Below, piece after piece: positions 55,097 through 64,000 of a stretch of DNA of 64,000 nt. The stretch covers positions 614,413 to 678,412 of the forward strand of contig NZ_JAFMSX010000002.1 of assembly GCF_017916425.1 (NCBI RefSeq). Direction: 5' to 3'. The notes under the pieces are model-generated. The model saw only the letters and a program-made list of their open reading frames with translations. It was not told where the DNA came from and searched no databases. A program made the position numbers and the translations under genes. Numbering within the stretch: position 1 is the first letter of the stretch; every line of letters starts with the position of its first letter. This DNA is from Nocardioides sp. SYSU D00065 (GTDB lineage Bacteria > Actinomycetota > Actinomycetes > Propionibacteriales > Nocardioidaceae).

Positions 55097-56407
55097 ATGG
55101 CACCCGACCAGCGCACGGACGTGATCATCGAGGTGCTGCGCGACGCGTTCGCGCCGCTCATGCGGGCGGACCCGGCCGCCTTCCGGACCAAGTACCGCAA
55201 GATGGCGCGCGACCCGCTGGCGTTCTACCGCGGGACGGCGTGCCTGTTCTACTGCGACGTCACCGGCGAGGACGAGGGCTGGGCCGACCACGGTGCCGAG
55301 CGCATCTGGATCCACGGCGACCTCCACGTGGAGAACTTCGGCACCTACCTCAACTCCGACGGCCGGCTGATCTTCGACGTCAACGACTTCGACGAGGCCT
55401 ACATCGGCCGCTTCACCTGGGACCTCCAGCGCTTCGCCGCGAGCCTGGCGCTGCTCGGCTGGCAGAAGGCGCTGCCGGAGGACGCCATCCGCAAGCTCAT
55501 CGGCCGCTACGTGCGCTCGTACCTTGCGCAGGTCAACCACTACACCGGCACCGAGGACGACGAGGACTTCGAGATCCGGCTCGACACCGCGCACGGACCG
55601 GTGCTCACCGCGCTGGAGACGGCGCGGCAGATGCGCCGCGCCGACCTGCTCGACCGGGTCACCGTCATGCAGCGCGGCACCCGCGCCTTCGTCGAGGACG
55701 CCACCACCCGGCGCCTGTCGCGCGACGAGCGCTCGCGCGTGGTCGCCGCCTTCGGGGACTACCTCGACACCATCCCGGAGTCCAAGCGGTTCGACCGCGG
55801 GCTCTTCTACGAGCTGCGCGACGTCGTCGGCAAGTCCGGCTTCGGCATCGGCAGCGCCGGGCTGCCGGCGTACAACGTCCTGGTCGAGGGCTACAGCCAG
55901 GCCCTCGACAACGACGTGGTGCTGAGCATGAAGCAGGCCAACGTCCCGGCCCTGAGCCGCTTCGTCGACACCAGCGAGGTGGACGCCTACTTCGAGCACG
56001 AGGGGCACCGCACGGTCGTGAGCCAGCGGGCCCTGCAGGTGCACACCGACCCGCTGCTGGGTCACACCAGCATCGACGGGGTCGGGTACGTCGTCTCCGA
56101 GGTCTCGCCCTACGAGGTCGACCTGGACTGGAGCGAGATCAACGAGCCCGAGGAGATGCGCGCCGTCGTCGACCTGCTGGGACGGGCGACCGCGAAGATC
56201 CACTGCGCCTCCGACGAGGACAGCCAGCAGGACCTGGTGGACTTCCAGGTCGAGCACGCGATCCGGCGCTCCCTGGAGGGCAGGCGCAACGACCTCGTCT
56301 CGTGGCTGTGCGACTGGGGGATCGCCTACGCGGTCCGCGTCCGCAAGGACCACGCGTTGTTCGTCGACGCCTTCCGCGAGGGCCGGGTGGGCATCGCCGC
56401 GACCTGA
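55097..56407 (+). CDS. DUF2252 family protein (kinase-like fold)
   Basis: A 436-residue protein. The block IWIHGDLHVENFGTY and the following FDVNDFDEAYIGRFTWDLQRFAAS resemble the catalytic loop and metal-binding aspartates of aminoglycoside phosphotransferase-like kinases, which is how DUF2252 is usually viewed. The substrate is unknown. ATG 55097 has a TAGAGT -10-like box 6 nt upstream, suggesting a leaderless transcript. It converges on the aldo-keto reductase gene with 44 bp between stops. Confidence 0.88.
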   Translation: MAPDQRTDVIIEVLRDAFAPLMRADPAAFRTKYRKMARDPLAFYRGTACLFYCDVTGEDEGWADHGAERIWIHGDLHVENFGTYLNSDGRLIFDVNDFDEAYIGRFTWDLQRFAASLALLGWQKALPEDAIRKLIGRYVRSYLAQVNHYTGTEDDEDFEIRLDTAHGPVLTALETARQMRRADLLDRVTVMQRGTRAFVEDATTRRLSRDERSRVVAAFGDYLDTIPESKRFDRGLFYELRDVVGKSGFGIGSAGLPAYNVLVEGYSQALDNDVVLSMKQANVPALSRFVDTSEVDAYFEHEGHRTVVSQRALQVHTDPLLGHTSIDGVGYVVSEVSPYEVDLDWSEINEPEEMRAVVDLLGRATAKIHCASDEDSQQDLVDFQVEHAIRRSLEGRRNDLVSWLCDWGIAYAVRVRKDHALFVDAFREGRVGIAAT

Positions 56408-56451
56408 CCTCCGCGACCTGGCCCCCGCGGGGTGTGTCTTCCGTAGGCGGC

Positions 56452-57462
<1,011 letters not shown>

Positions 57463-57477
57463 GTCTCCACCTTTCGC

Positions 57478-57500
57478 CTTCGAGCGCGCTCCAAGTCAAG
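57478..57500. promoter_or_regulatory. Likely MerR-type operator in front of the aldo/keto reductase
   Basis: On the minus strand it begins CTTGACTTGGAGCGCGCTCG: a TTGACT -35-like hexamer overlapping the palindrome GAGCGCGCTC. A nearly identical element precedes the merR gene at 57901-57923. It overlaps the merR stop codon. Confidence 0.75.
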
Positions 57501-57885
57501 CCCCCGCGGCGGACTCCGCCGGTGCGACCGAGCTCTCGTACATCGCGATCTTGTGGTCGATGGCGCGCAGGTGCGCGGTGACCTCGCTCAGCTGCCGCTC
57601 GACGACCTCGCGATGGGCCAGCAGCAGGTCGAGGCGCTCGGCCTCGTTGCCCTCGCCCTGGCGCACCAGCGCGGCGTAGCGGCGTACGTCGCGGATCGGC
57701 ATCCCGGTCGCGCGCAGCCGGGTGACCATCTGGATCCAGGCGAGGTCGCGCTCGGTGTAGCGGCGGTGCCCGGACGACGCGCGCTCGACCGAGCCGAGCA
57801 GCAGCCCGTCGCGTTCGTAGTAGCGCAGGGTGTGGGCGGTGAGCCCGGTCTGCTCGGCTGCCTCGGCGATGCTCAGGCTGGTCAC
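57496..57885 (-). CDS. MerR family transcriptional regulator
   Basis: A 129-residue regulator. The N-terminal winged helix is SIAEAAEQTGLTAHTLRYYERDGLL with the second wing RRYTERDLAWIQMVTRLRATGMPI. A C-terminal coiled coil (LLLAHREVVERQLSEVTAHLRAIDHKI) provides dimerisation. There are no metal-binding cysteines, so it is not a metal sensor of the MerR/SoxR type; an organic or carbonyl signal is more likely. GTG 57885 is chosen because the alternative upstream ATG (57912) falls inside its own operator. It is predicted to regulate itself and the reductase downstream. Confidence 0.88.
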   Translation of the reverse strand: MTSLSIAEAAEQTGLTAHTLRYYERDGLLLGSVERASSGHRRYTERDLAWIQMVTRLRATGMPIRDVRRYAALVRQGEGNEAERLDLLLAHREVVERQLSEVTAHLRAIDHKIAMYESSVAPAESAAGA

Positions 57886-57900
57886 CCGACCAGTCTCCGA

Positions 57901-57923
57901 CTTCGAGTGCACTCCACGTCAAG
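57901..57923. promoter_or_regulatory. Likely MerR-type operator in front of the merR gene
   Basis: On the minus strand it begins CTTGACGTGGAGTGCACTCG: a TTGACG hexamer overlapping the palindrome GAGTGCACTC. It differs at only three positions from the element at 57478-57500. Confidence 0.75.
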
Positions 57924-57984
57924 GCCTTGCCGCCGGCTGCGGGACCGGCGGACCGGCGGGAGAGCGGGACCGGAGACGGGAGCG

Positions 57985-58782
57985 TCAGTCCCCGAGCGCG
58001 GGGCGGTGGAACTGCGCGGTGGCGTACGGTCCGCCGACGAACTGCGCCTCCGCCTCGTCCTGCGGCCCGGGCTCGATGCGGTCCGCGAACCGCTCGGCGT
58101 CGTCCTGCGGCTCGTAGCCCAGGCGCCGGCCCGGCTCGAGGTCCCACCAGGCGCGGGTGTTGGCGCTGATGCCGTACAGCACGGCGTACCCCGGCGCCGG
58201 GGCCGTGAGCGCGGCCTCGACCATGCGGACCCCGTCGTCGTGCGAGAGCCACGTCGACAGGTTGCGCACGCTCGTGGGCTCCTCCAGGAAGGATCCGATC
58301 CGGCAGGAGACGGCGTCGATGCCGTGCCGGTCGGCGAACAGCCGCATCAGGGCCTCGGCGGCCACCTTGGCCACGCCGTAGTACGTGTCGGGACGGGGAA
58401 GGGCGTGCTCGGTGAGCTCGCCGTCGGCCCGCGGGGTGCGCCCGACGGCGTGGTTGGACGAGGCGTAGACCAGGCGCGGCACGTCGTGGGCGACCATCGC
58501 GTCGAGCAGTGCCGCGGTCGTCACCACGTGCGAGGTGAGCTCCTCGGGCAGCGACCGCTCCTCCGGTACGCCGGCGAGGTGCACGACCGCGTCGAGCCGC
58601 TCCTCGGCGAACACCGCGGCGACGGCGTCGGCGTCGGCGCAGTCGGCCTCGTGCCAGGCGAACGTCGTGCCCTCCGGCGGCGGGACGAGGTCGAGCCCGA
58701 CGACCTCGTGGCCGTGCTCGGCCAGCCCGACGGTGACCACCCGGCCCAGGCTGCCGGCGGCTCCCGCGACTAGTACGCGCAC
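57985..58782 (-). CDS. NAD-dependent epimerase/dehydratase family protein (uronate dehydrogenase-like)
   Basis: A 265-residue short-chain extended dehydrogenase. The NAD-binding motif is VLVAGAAGSLGRVV at the N-terminus; the active-site Tyr and Lys are in TYYGVAKVAAE, with the block VYASSNHAVGRTP before it. The SSNH segment resembles uronate dehydrogenases, but the substrate is not proven. GTG 58782 is chosen because family homology starts there. It lies 11 bp after the nucleoside phosphorylase stop on the same strand, so it is probably co-transcribed. Confidence 0.82.
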   Translation of the reverse strand: MRVLVAGAAGSLGRVVTVGLAEHGHEVVGLDLVPPPEGTTFAWHEADCADADAVAAVFAEERLDAVVHLAGVPEERSLPEELTSHVVTTAALLDAMVAHDVPRLVYASSNHAVGRTPRADGELTEHALPRPDTYYGVAKVAAEALMRLFADRHGIDAVSCRIGSFLEEPTSVRNLSTWLSHDDGVRMVEAALTAPAPGYAVLYGISANTRAWWDLEPGRRLGYEPQDDAERFADRIEPGPQDEAEAQFVGGPYATAQFHRPALGD

Positions 58783-58793
58783 CGGTGCCGCCC

Positions 58794-59606
58794 TCAGATC
58801 CGGGCGACGACCTGGCTGAGCAGACCGCCCATCCGGCTGGCAGCGGCACGACCCGCCTCGAGGACCTCCTCGTGGTTGAGCGGCTCGCCGCTCAGGCCGG
58901 CGGCGAGGTTGGTGACCAGGCTGATGCCCAGCACCTCCATGCCCGCCTCCCGTGCGGCGATCGCCTCGAGAGTGGTGCTCATGCCCACGAGGTGGCCGCC
59001 CATGCTGCCCGCCATCCGGACCTCGGCGGGCGTCTCGTAGTGCGGCCCGGGGAACTGGACGTAGACGCCCTCGTCGAGGGTGCCGTCCACCTCCTTGCAC
59101 ATCGCGCGCAGGCGGGGGCTGTAGAGGTCGGTCAGGTCGACGAAGTTCGCGCCGACGATGGGACTCGTGCCGGTGAGGTTGATGTGGTCGGAGATCAGCA
59201 CCGGCTGGCCGGGCTGCCAGCCCTCCTTGAGGCCGCCGCACCCGTTGGTCAGCACGATCGCCGAGCAGCCGGCGGCAGCGGCGGTACGCACCGGGTGGAC
59301 GACGGCGGCGACGCCCTTGCCCTCGTAGTAGTGCGTGCGGGAGAGGAAGACGAGCAGGTTCTTGTCACCGCTGCGGATCGACCGGATCTTGCCGCTGTGA
59401 CCCGCGACGGCCGCCGCGGAGAAGCCGGGCAGGTCGGTGGTGTCGATCTCCGCGGTGGCCTCGCCGAGGGCGTCGACGGCCGGCAGCCAGCCCGAGCCCA
59501 GCACCAGGGCGATGTCGTGGCGCTCGACGCCGGTCAGCTCGGCGAGCGTGGCCGCGGCGGAGGCGGCCGCTTCGTAGGGGGTGGGGACTTGGGCTGCGTG
59601 CGTCAC
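58794..59606 (-). CDS. punA: Purine-nucleoside phosphorylase, trimeric type
   Basis: Phosphorolysis of (deoxy)inosine and (deoxy)guanosine, 270 residues. Family blocks are VLGSGWLP, AGHSGKIRS, RTHYYEGKG, VLTNGCGGL, SDHINLTGTSP, FPGPHYETPAEVRM and MSTTLEAIAAREAG with LVTNLAAGLSG. These mark the low-molecular-mass trimeric enzyme rather than hexameric DeoD. GTG 59606 (MTHAAQVPTPYEAA) is the likely start. It processes the inosine made by Add. The 171-bp gap to the next gene contains nothing recognisable. Confidence 0.94.
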   Translation of the reverse strand: MTHAAQVPTPYEAAASAAATLAELTGVERHDIALVLGSGWLPAVDALGEATAEIDTTDLPGFSAAAVAGHSGKIRSIRSGDKNLLVFLSRTHYYEGKGVAAVVHPVRTAAAAGCSAIVLTNGCGGLKEGWQPGQPVLISDHINLTGTSPIVGANFVDLTDLYSPRLRAMCKEVDGTLDEGVYVQFPGPHYETPAEVRMAGSMGGHLVGMSTTLEAIAAREAGMEVLGISLVTNLAAGLSGEPLNHEEVLEAGRAAASRMGGLLSQVVARI

Positions 59607-59777
59607 GCGGCGAACTCTAGACCGAGGCGAGGCTCGGTACGACGCCCGCCGCTGCCCCTGCGCAACGGCGGACGCCGTCACACGTCCAACGCGCGAGTGG
59701 CGCGGAGGTCACTCGCGCGGCGCTCACCCGATCGACGGCTCTCGTCAGAAGCCGGTCAGGAGCGGGTCAGCGGCCGG

Positions 59778-60230
59778 TCACAGGCCGGTGGAGCGGCAGG
59801 GGCGGCGCCGCAGGGCGGCGACGTAGTCCTCCGGCGCTCCGGCGGCGTCGGCGGCGTCGGCGAGCACGCCGAGGTAGGACGCGGACGGCAGCCCGCCCTC
59901 GTAGGCGTCGAGGACGTAGGCCCACACCACCAGCTCGCCGCTCATCGTGGAGACCCGCACCTTGGTCTTGCGGTACAGGCCGGTGTCCGCGGCCTCCCAC
60001 CCGTCGAGGGCGCGCTCGTCCTCGGGGGTGACGTCGTAGACGGCGACGAAGACCTGCTCGAAGGGGTCCTGGACGATGGTGGAGAGGGCGCCGTCCCAGC
60101 CGTGCTCCTCGCCGCCGAAGGTCAGCCGCCAGCCCGTCAGCCAGCCGGTGGACTGCAGGATCGAGTGCGGGCAGCGCTCGCTCATCCGGGCGGGATCGAG
60201 GTTCGTCCCGTAGGCGGCGTAGAGCGTCAC
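59778..60230 (-). CDS. Gamma-glutamylcyclotransferase-like protein
   Basis: A 150-residue single-domain protein. The N-terminal substrate-binding motif YAAYGTNLDPARM corresponds to the YGSNL motif of the GGCT fold, and TPEDERALDGWEAADTGLYRK contains the usual catalytic-side acidic residue. Enzymatic activity is uncertain. A mycobacterial homologue next to lpdA (Rv3304, from memory) supports the same pairing. GTG 60230 has a TATCCT box 7 nt upstream. It is divergent from lpd with 67 bp between starts, so the two promoters lie back to back. Confidence 0.78.
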   Translation of the reverse strand: MTLYAAYGTNLDPARMSERCPHSILQSTGWLTGWRLTFGGEEHGWDGALSTIVQDPFEQVFVAVYDVTPEDERALDGWEAADTGLYRKTKVRVSTMSGELVVWAYVLDAYEGGLPSASYLGVLADAADAAGAPEDYVAALRRRPCRSTGL

Positions 60231-60297
60231 GGGCCACAGGATACTGAGCCCGGACCTCGGGTGTTCTGCGTAGACGGCGGACAACTAGGCTGGCGCC

Positions 60298-61698
60298 GTG
60301 ACCGACACCCATTTCGACACCCTCGTCCTCGGCGCCGGCCCCGGTGGCTACGTCGCCGCGATCCGCGCAGCCCAGCTCGGCCAGAAGGTGGCCGTGGTGG
60401 AGGACAAGTACTGGGGAGGGGTGTGCCTCAACGTGGGCTGCATCCCCTCCAAGGCGCTGCTCAAGAACGCCGAGCTGGCGCACACGCTCCAGCACGAGAA
60501 GGCGAAGTTCGGCATCGAGGGCGAGGTGACGATGGCCTTCGGCGCGACCCACAAGCGCAGCCGCGACGTGAGCGCCGGCATCGTCAAGGGCGTCCACTAC
60601 CTGATGAAGAAGAACAAGATCACCGAGATCGACGGCTGGGGCACGCTGCAGGGCCGCAACGACATCGACGTCGCCAAGGACGGGCAGACGACCCGCTACA
60701 CGTTCGACAACCTGGTCATCGCCTCCGGTGCGACGGTGCGCCTGGTGCCGGGCGTCGAGCTCAGCGAGAACGTCGTCACCTACGAGGAGCAGATCCTCAG
60801 CGACCAGCTGCCGGGCTCGATCGTCATCGGCGGCTCCGGTGCGATCGGCGTCGAGTTCGCCTACGTCATGGCCAACTTCGGCGTCGACGTGACGATCGTG
60901 GAGTTCCTCGACCGGATGGTCCCCACCGAGGACGCCGACATCTCCAAGGAGCTGCTCAAGCACTACAAGAAGCTCGGCGTGAAGGTGCTGACCTCGACCG
61001 CGGTCAAGAAGGTCGCGGACACCGGGTCGGGTGTCCGGGTCACCGTCGCCCCCGCCGGCGGTGGCGACGAGCAGGTGCTCGAGGCAGACAAGTTCCTCGC
61101 CGCCTTCGGCTTCGCCCCGCGGGTCACCGGCTTCGGCCTGGAGAACGTCGGCGTCAACGTCACTGAGCGCGGCGCCATCGAGGTCGACGAGTACTGCCGC
61201 ACCAACGTGCCCAACGTGTACGCCATCGGCGACTGCACCGGCAAGATGATGCTCGCCCACGTCGCCGAGGCGATGGGCATCGTGGCCGCCGAGACCATCA
61301 ACGGCGCGGAGACGATGCCGGTCGAGTACGACTTCGTGCCCCGCGCGACGTACTGCATGCCGCAGATCGGCTCCTTCGGCTACACCGAGGCGCAGGCCAG
61401 GGAGCTCGGCTACGACGTGAAGACCGCGACGTTCCCGTTCACCGCCAACGGCAAGGCGATGGGACTGGGCGAGGCCGTCGGCTTCGTCAAGGTGGTCGCC
61501 GACGCCGAGCACAACGAGATCATCGGCACCCACATGATCGGTCCGGACGTGACCGAGCTGCTGCCGGTGATGACGCTGGCGCAGAAGTGGGACCTGACCG
61601 CCGACGAGGTGGCCCGCAACGTGTTCGCCCACCCGACCCTGGGTGAGGCGGTCAAGGAGGCCGTCCACGGGATCGCCGGCCACATGATCAACCTCTGA
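60298..61698 (+). CDS. lpd: Dihydrolipoyl dehydrogenase
   Basis: E3 component of 2-oxoacid dehydrogenase complexes, 466 residues. FAD motif [20 protein letters not shown], redox-active disulfide [19 protein letters not shown] motif [21 protein letters not shown], the second FAD motif [17 protein letters not shown] and the catalytic His-Glu block [14 protein letters not shown] are all intact. GTG 60298 has TAGGCT 6 nt upstream. Its stop overlaps the next gene's start (TGATG), so the two flavoproteins are coupled. Confidence 0.95.
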   Translation: MTDTHFDTLVLGAGPGGYVAAIRAAQLGQKVAVVEDKYWGGVCLNVGCIPSKALLKNAELAHTLQHEKAKFGIEGEVTMAFGATHKRSRDVSAGIVKGVHYLMKKNKITEIDGWGTLQGRNDIDVAKDGQTTRYTFDNLVIASGATVRLVPGVELSENVVTYEEQILSDQLPGSIVIGGSGAIGVEFAYVMANFGVDVTIVEFLDRMVPTEDADISKELLKHYKKLGVKVLTSTAVKKVADTGSGVRVTVAPAGGGDEQVLEADKFLAAFGFAPRVTGFGLENVGVNVTERGAIEVDEYCRTNVPNVYAIGDCTGKMMLAHVAEAMGIVAAETINGAETMPVEYDFVPRATYCMPQIGSFGYTEAQARELGYDVKTATFPFTANGKAMGLGEAVGFVKVVADAEHNEIIGTHMIGPDVTELLPVMTLAQKWDLTADEVARNVFAHPTLGEAVKEAVHGIAGHMINL

Positions 61699-63089
61699 TG
61701 ACCGACCACATCGTCATCATCGGCGGCGGGCCCGGCGGCTACGAGGCCGCGCACGTCGCCGCCCAGCTCGGCGCCCAGGTGACCGTCGTCGACACCGACG
61801 GTGTCGGGGGCTCCGCTGTCCTCACCGACTGCGTGCCGAGCAAGACGCTGATCGCGACCGCCGAGCTGATGACGGAGATGTCCTCCGCGAGCGAGCTCGG
61901 GGTCAACTTCAGCGACAACGAGGGCGACGCCGCCACCTCCATCGCGGTGGACCTCGCCCGGGTCAACGCCCGCGTCAAGCAGCTGGCCGCCGACCAGTCG
62001 GTGGACATCGCCGCCCGTCTCGACCGCGACGGCGTACGCCTGGTGACCGGCCGCGGCCGGCTCGGACCGGACCTCACGGTCGTCGCGACCACCGCCGACG
62101 GCGAGGAGACGCTGCAGGCCGACGCCATCATCGTGGCCACCGGCGCCGCGCCGCGCACGCTGCCGAGCGCCCGGCCCGACGGGGAGCGCATCCTCACCTG
62201 GGAGCAGGTCTACGACCTCACCGAGGTGCCCGAGAAGCTCATCGTGGTGGGCTCGGGGGTCACCGGCGCGGAGTTCGCCAGCGCCTACCTCTCCCTCGGC
62301 ATCGACGTGACGCTGGTCAGCAGCCGCGACCGGGTCCTGCCCGGGGAGGACGCCGACGCCTCGGCGGTCCTCGAGGACGTCCTGACCCGCCGCGGGATGC
62401 ACGTGCTGAGCCGCTCGCGGATGCAGTCGGTGACCCGGGACGGCGACACGGTGACGGTGACCTTGACGGACGGCCGCACGGTCACCGGCAGCCACTGCAT
62501 CCTCGCGCTGGGCTCGATCCCCAACACCGCCGACCTCGGCCTCGAGGAGGCGGGGGTGGCGACCGACGACGGCGGCTTCATCATGGTCGACCGGGTCTCG
62601 CGCACCTCCGCCCGCGGGATCTACGCGGCGGGTGACTGCACCGGGGTGCTCATGCTGGCCTCGGTCGCGGCGATGCAGGGGCGGATCGCGATGTGGCACT
62701 TCCTCGGCGACGCGGTGGCGCCGCTCGACCTCAAGAAGGTCTCGTCCAACGTCTTCACCTCGCCGGAGATCGCCACCGTCGGCTGGTCGCAGCAGGCCGT
62801 CGACGCCGGGGAGATGACCGCCGAGGTGGTCACGCTGCCGCTGGCCGGCAACGCCCGCGCCAAGATGCAGGGCGTGCGCGACGGCTTCGTGAAGCTGTTC
62901 TGCCGCCCGGGCACCGGCATCGTCGTGGGAGGAGTGGTGGTGGGACCGCGTGCCTCCGAGCTCATCCACCCTGTCTCCGTCGCGGTCGCCGAGTCACTGA
63001 CGGCCGACCAGCTGGCGCACGCGTTCACCGTGTACCCGTCGATGAGCGGCTCGATCGCCGAGGCGGCTCGCCGGTTGCACGGGGTCTGA
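61698..63089 (+). CDS. NAD(P)H-quinone dehydrogenase, LpdA-like flavoprotein
   Basis: A 463-residue pyridine nucleotide-disulfide oxidoreductase. It has the FAD motif IVIIGGGPGGYEAAHVAAQLGA, but the redox site reads GVGGSAVLTDCVPSKTLIA with only one of the two cysteines. This matches mycobacterial LpdA (Rv3303c), which acts as a quinone reductase and not as a lipoamide dehydrogenase. The terminal TVYPSMSGSIAEAARRL lacks the lpd-type HPTLGE. It is coupled to lpd by 1-nt overlap. The last 65 bp overlap the converging nei gene. Confidence 0.9.
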   Translation: MTDHIVIIGGGPGGYEAAHVAAQLGAQVTVVDTDGVGGSAVLTDCVPSKTLIATAELMTEMSSASELGVNFSDNEGDAATSIAVDLARVNARVKQLAADQSVDIAARLDRDGVRLVTGRGRLGPDLTVVATTADGEETLQADAIIVATGAAPRTLPSARPDGERILTWEQVYDLTEVPEKLIVVGSGVTGAEFASAYLSLGIDVTLVSSRDRVLPGEDADASAVLEDVLTRRGMHVLSRSRMQSVTRDGDTVTVTLTDGRTVTGSHCILALGSIPNTADLGLEEAGVATDDGGFIMVDRVSRTSARGIYAAGDCTGVLMLASVAAMQGRIAMWHFLGDAVAPLDLKKVSSNVFTSPEIATVGWSQQAVDAGEMTAEVVTLPLAGNARAKMQGVRDGFVKLFCRPGTGIVVGGVVVGPRASELIHPVSVAVAESLTADQLAHAFTVYPSMSGSIAEAARRLHGV

Positions 63090-63921
63090 GACCCGTCCGG
63101 GCCTCCGGGCCGGGTCCCGGCTGGCAGGTGCGGCACCACCACGTGCGGCGGTTGGCCGGATCGCCGGGCACCTCGGCGCTCACGCTCACCGGACCGCCGC
63201 AGCGTCGGCAGCCCTGCCGCTGTCGGCCGGTCACCCAGTGGTCGTCGCCCTTGGCCGACGACCCCGTGGTGACCTGGTAGGCGCCCTCGACCGTCGCCGA
63301 GTGGCGCAGCATGGTCGCGGCGCGCTCGACCAGGCGGGCGATGTCGACCTCGCCGATCGGCGTCCACGGGCTCACGCCGGTGAGGAACGCCAGCTCGTTG
63401 ACCCAGAGGTTGCCCAGCCCGGCCAGCGAGCGCTGGTCGAGCAGGGCGGTGACCAGCGGGGTCCGGGGGTCGGTGCCGAGGCGGCGCACCGCCTCCGCCG
63501 CGTCCCAGTCGTCGCGCAGCGGATCGGGTCCGAGGTGGCCGACGACGTCGCTCTCGCGGTCGGTGGGCACCAGGACCAGGTCGTGCAGGCGGATGCCGTG
63601 CACGGTCCGTGCGTCATCGAGACCCAGGACGAGGCGCACGTGCGGCTGCACCTTCGCCGGCAGCCGCTTGCCCGGCGCCAGCGTCGACCACGAGCCGTCC
63701 ATGCGCAGGTGGCTGTGCAGCGTCGCGGCGGGGGAGTCGCCCGTCGCGGAGAAGCGGGTGAGCAGGTGCTTGCCGTGGGTGTCGTGCCCCACGATCCGGC
63801 GCCCGGAGAGGTCGCGGGTCGCCAGGGTGGGCGTGCGGAAGTCGGAGCGCACGACCGTACGCCCAGCGACCTGCCGGTCCAGCCGGCGAGCGAGGCGCCA
63901 GACGCTGTCTCCCTCGGGCAC
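63025..63921 (-). CDS. nei: Fpg/Nei family DNA glycosylase (Nei2-like endonuclease VIII)
   Basis: Base-excision repair glycosylase/AP lyase for oxidised bases, 298 residues. After Met removal the catalytic Pro-Glu pair is PEGDSVWRLARRL. HGKHLLTRF contains the conserved Lys, the helix-two-turn-helix is LAGLGNLWVNELAF, and a zinc finger is built by CRRCGG and WWCRTCQ. The 30 residues after the zinc finger are Arg/Pro-rich and overlap the 3' end of the LpdA-like gene by 65 bp. GTG 63921 gives the required N-terminal proline. Confidence 0.92.
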   Translation of the reverse strand: MPEGDSVWRLARRLDRQVAGRTVVRSDFRTPTLATRDLSGRRIVGHDTHGKHLLTRFSATGDSPAATLHSHLRMDGSWSTLAPGKRLPAKVQPHVRLVLGLDDARTVHGIRLHDLVLVPTDRESDVVGHLGPDPLRDDWDAAEAVRRLGTDPRTPLVTALLDQRSLAGLGNLWVNELAFLTGVSPWTPIGEVDIARLVERAATMLRHSATVEGAYQVTTGSSAKGDDHWVTGRQRQGCRRCGGPVSVSAEVPGDPANRRTWWCRTCQPGPGPEARTGLRPRATGEPPRRSSRSSTGTR

Positions 63922-63942
63922 GGCTCCAGTGTCACAGGCGCA

Positions 63943-63980
63943 CCCTGACCGGCCCACCCTGACAGGTCTGCCCTGACCGG
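63943..63980. repeat. Three direct repeats at 14-bp spacing upstream of nei
   Basis: CCCTGACCGG, CCCTGACAGG and CCCTGACCGG begin at 63943, 63957 and 63971, 22-59 bp upstream of the nei start. They could be a regulator site or a simple local duplication. Confidence 0.6.
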
Positions 63981-64000
63981 CTCAGCGTCCCCGCTGGGCG

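Overview
The window is a very GC-rich chromosomal segment from an actinobacterium. Gene content and style (high G or C at third codon positions, many GTG starts, leaderless-looking promoters, DtxR/IdeR-type iron boxes, sdhCAB with a single membrane subunit) fit a Nocardioides-like member of the Propionibacteriales. This is inference from the sequence alone. About 50 protein genes are supported. No rRNA or tRNA gene, insertion sequence, prophage or CRISPR-Cas locus was recognised.

Layout. Positions 1-12.7 kb hold core metabolism: the 3' part of purH, repeat array A, folD, a small DUF3017 membrane protein, mdh, a lipoprotein, an aquaporin, monomeric icd, an MFS exporter, a 51-residue small ORF, trpS, a 2'-5' RNA ligase-like protein and a YihY protein. 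Positions 12.8-14.4 kb hold repeat array B, a frameshifted Vsr-like nuclease gene and repeat array C. Positions 14.5-25.8 kb hold sdhCAB, the methylmalonyl-CoA mutase locus mutA-mutB-meaB, an M20 amidohydrolase and an orphan PAS histidine kinase. Positions 26-44.5 kb are a nucleoside uptake and catabolism region: a BMP-type ABC importer, cdd-deoA, add, a MaoC-like protein, a uridine-kinase-like protein, a substrate-binding/vWA protein, deoC with two aldehyde dehydrogenase genes, and a phosphosugar mutase. Positions 44.6-54.4 kb are dominated by an iron-regulated haem operon (hmuT-hmuU-hmuV, three surface proteins, then haem oxygenase). Positions 54.5-64 kb hold tpx, a DUF2252 protein, a MerR/aldo-keto reductase pair, a nucleoside phosphorylase operon, two lpd-like flavoproteins and a Nei-type glycosylase.

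How the genes fit together. Imported nucleosides can be deaminated (Cdd, Add), phosphorolysed (DeoA, PNP), isomerised (possibly by the phosphosugar mutase) and cleaved by DeoC to glyceraldehyde 3-phosphate and acetaldehyde, with the adjacent aldehyde dehydrogenase oxidising the acetaldehyde. The nei/lpd/PNP/phosphosugar-mutase/add/deoA/cdd/sdh grouping resembles, from memory, the Rv3297-Rv3319 neighbourhood of Mycobacterium tuberculosis. The mut and haem loci look like insertions into that backbone.

Most unusual signal. Fifteen copies of a 52-bp interrupted palindrome lie in three tandem arrays (7, 4 and 4 copies) with a repeat period of 79-84 bp. The geometry is fixed: 7-bp outer arm, 4-nt bulge, 8-bp inner arm, 14-nt loop. 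In array A the linkers carry a second hairpin with compensatory base changes. Two of the arrays bracket the decaying nuclease gene. I do not recognise this element family.
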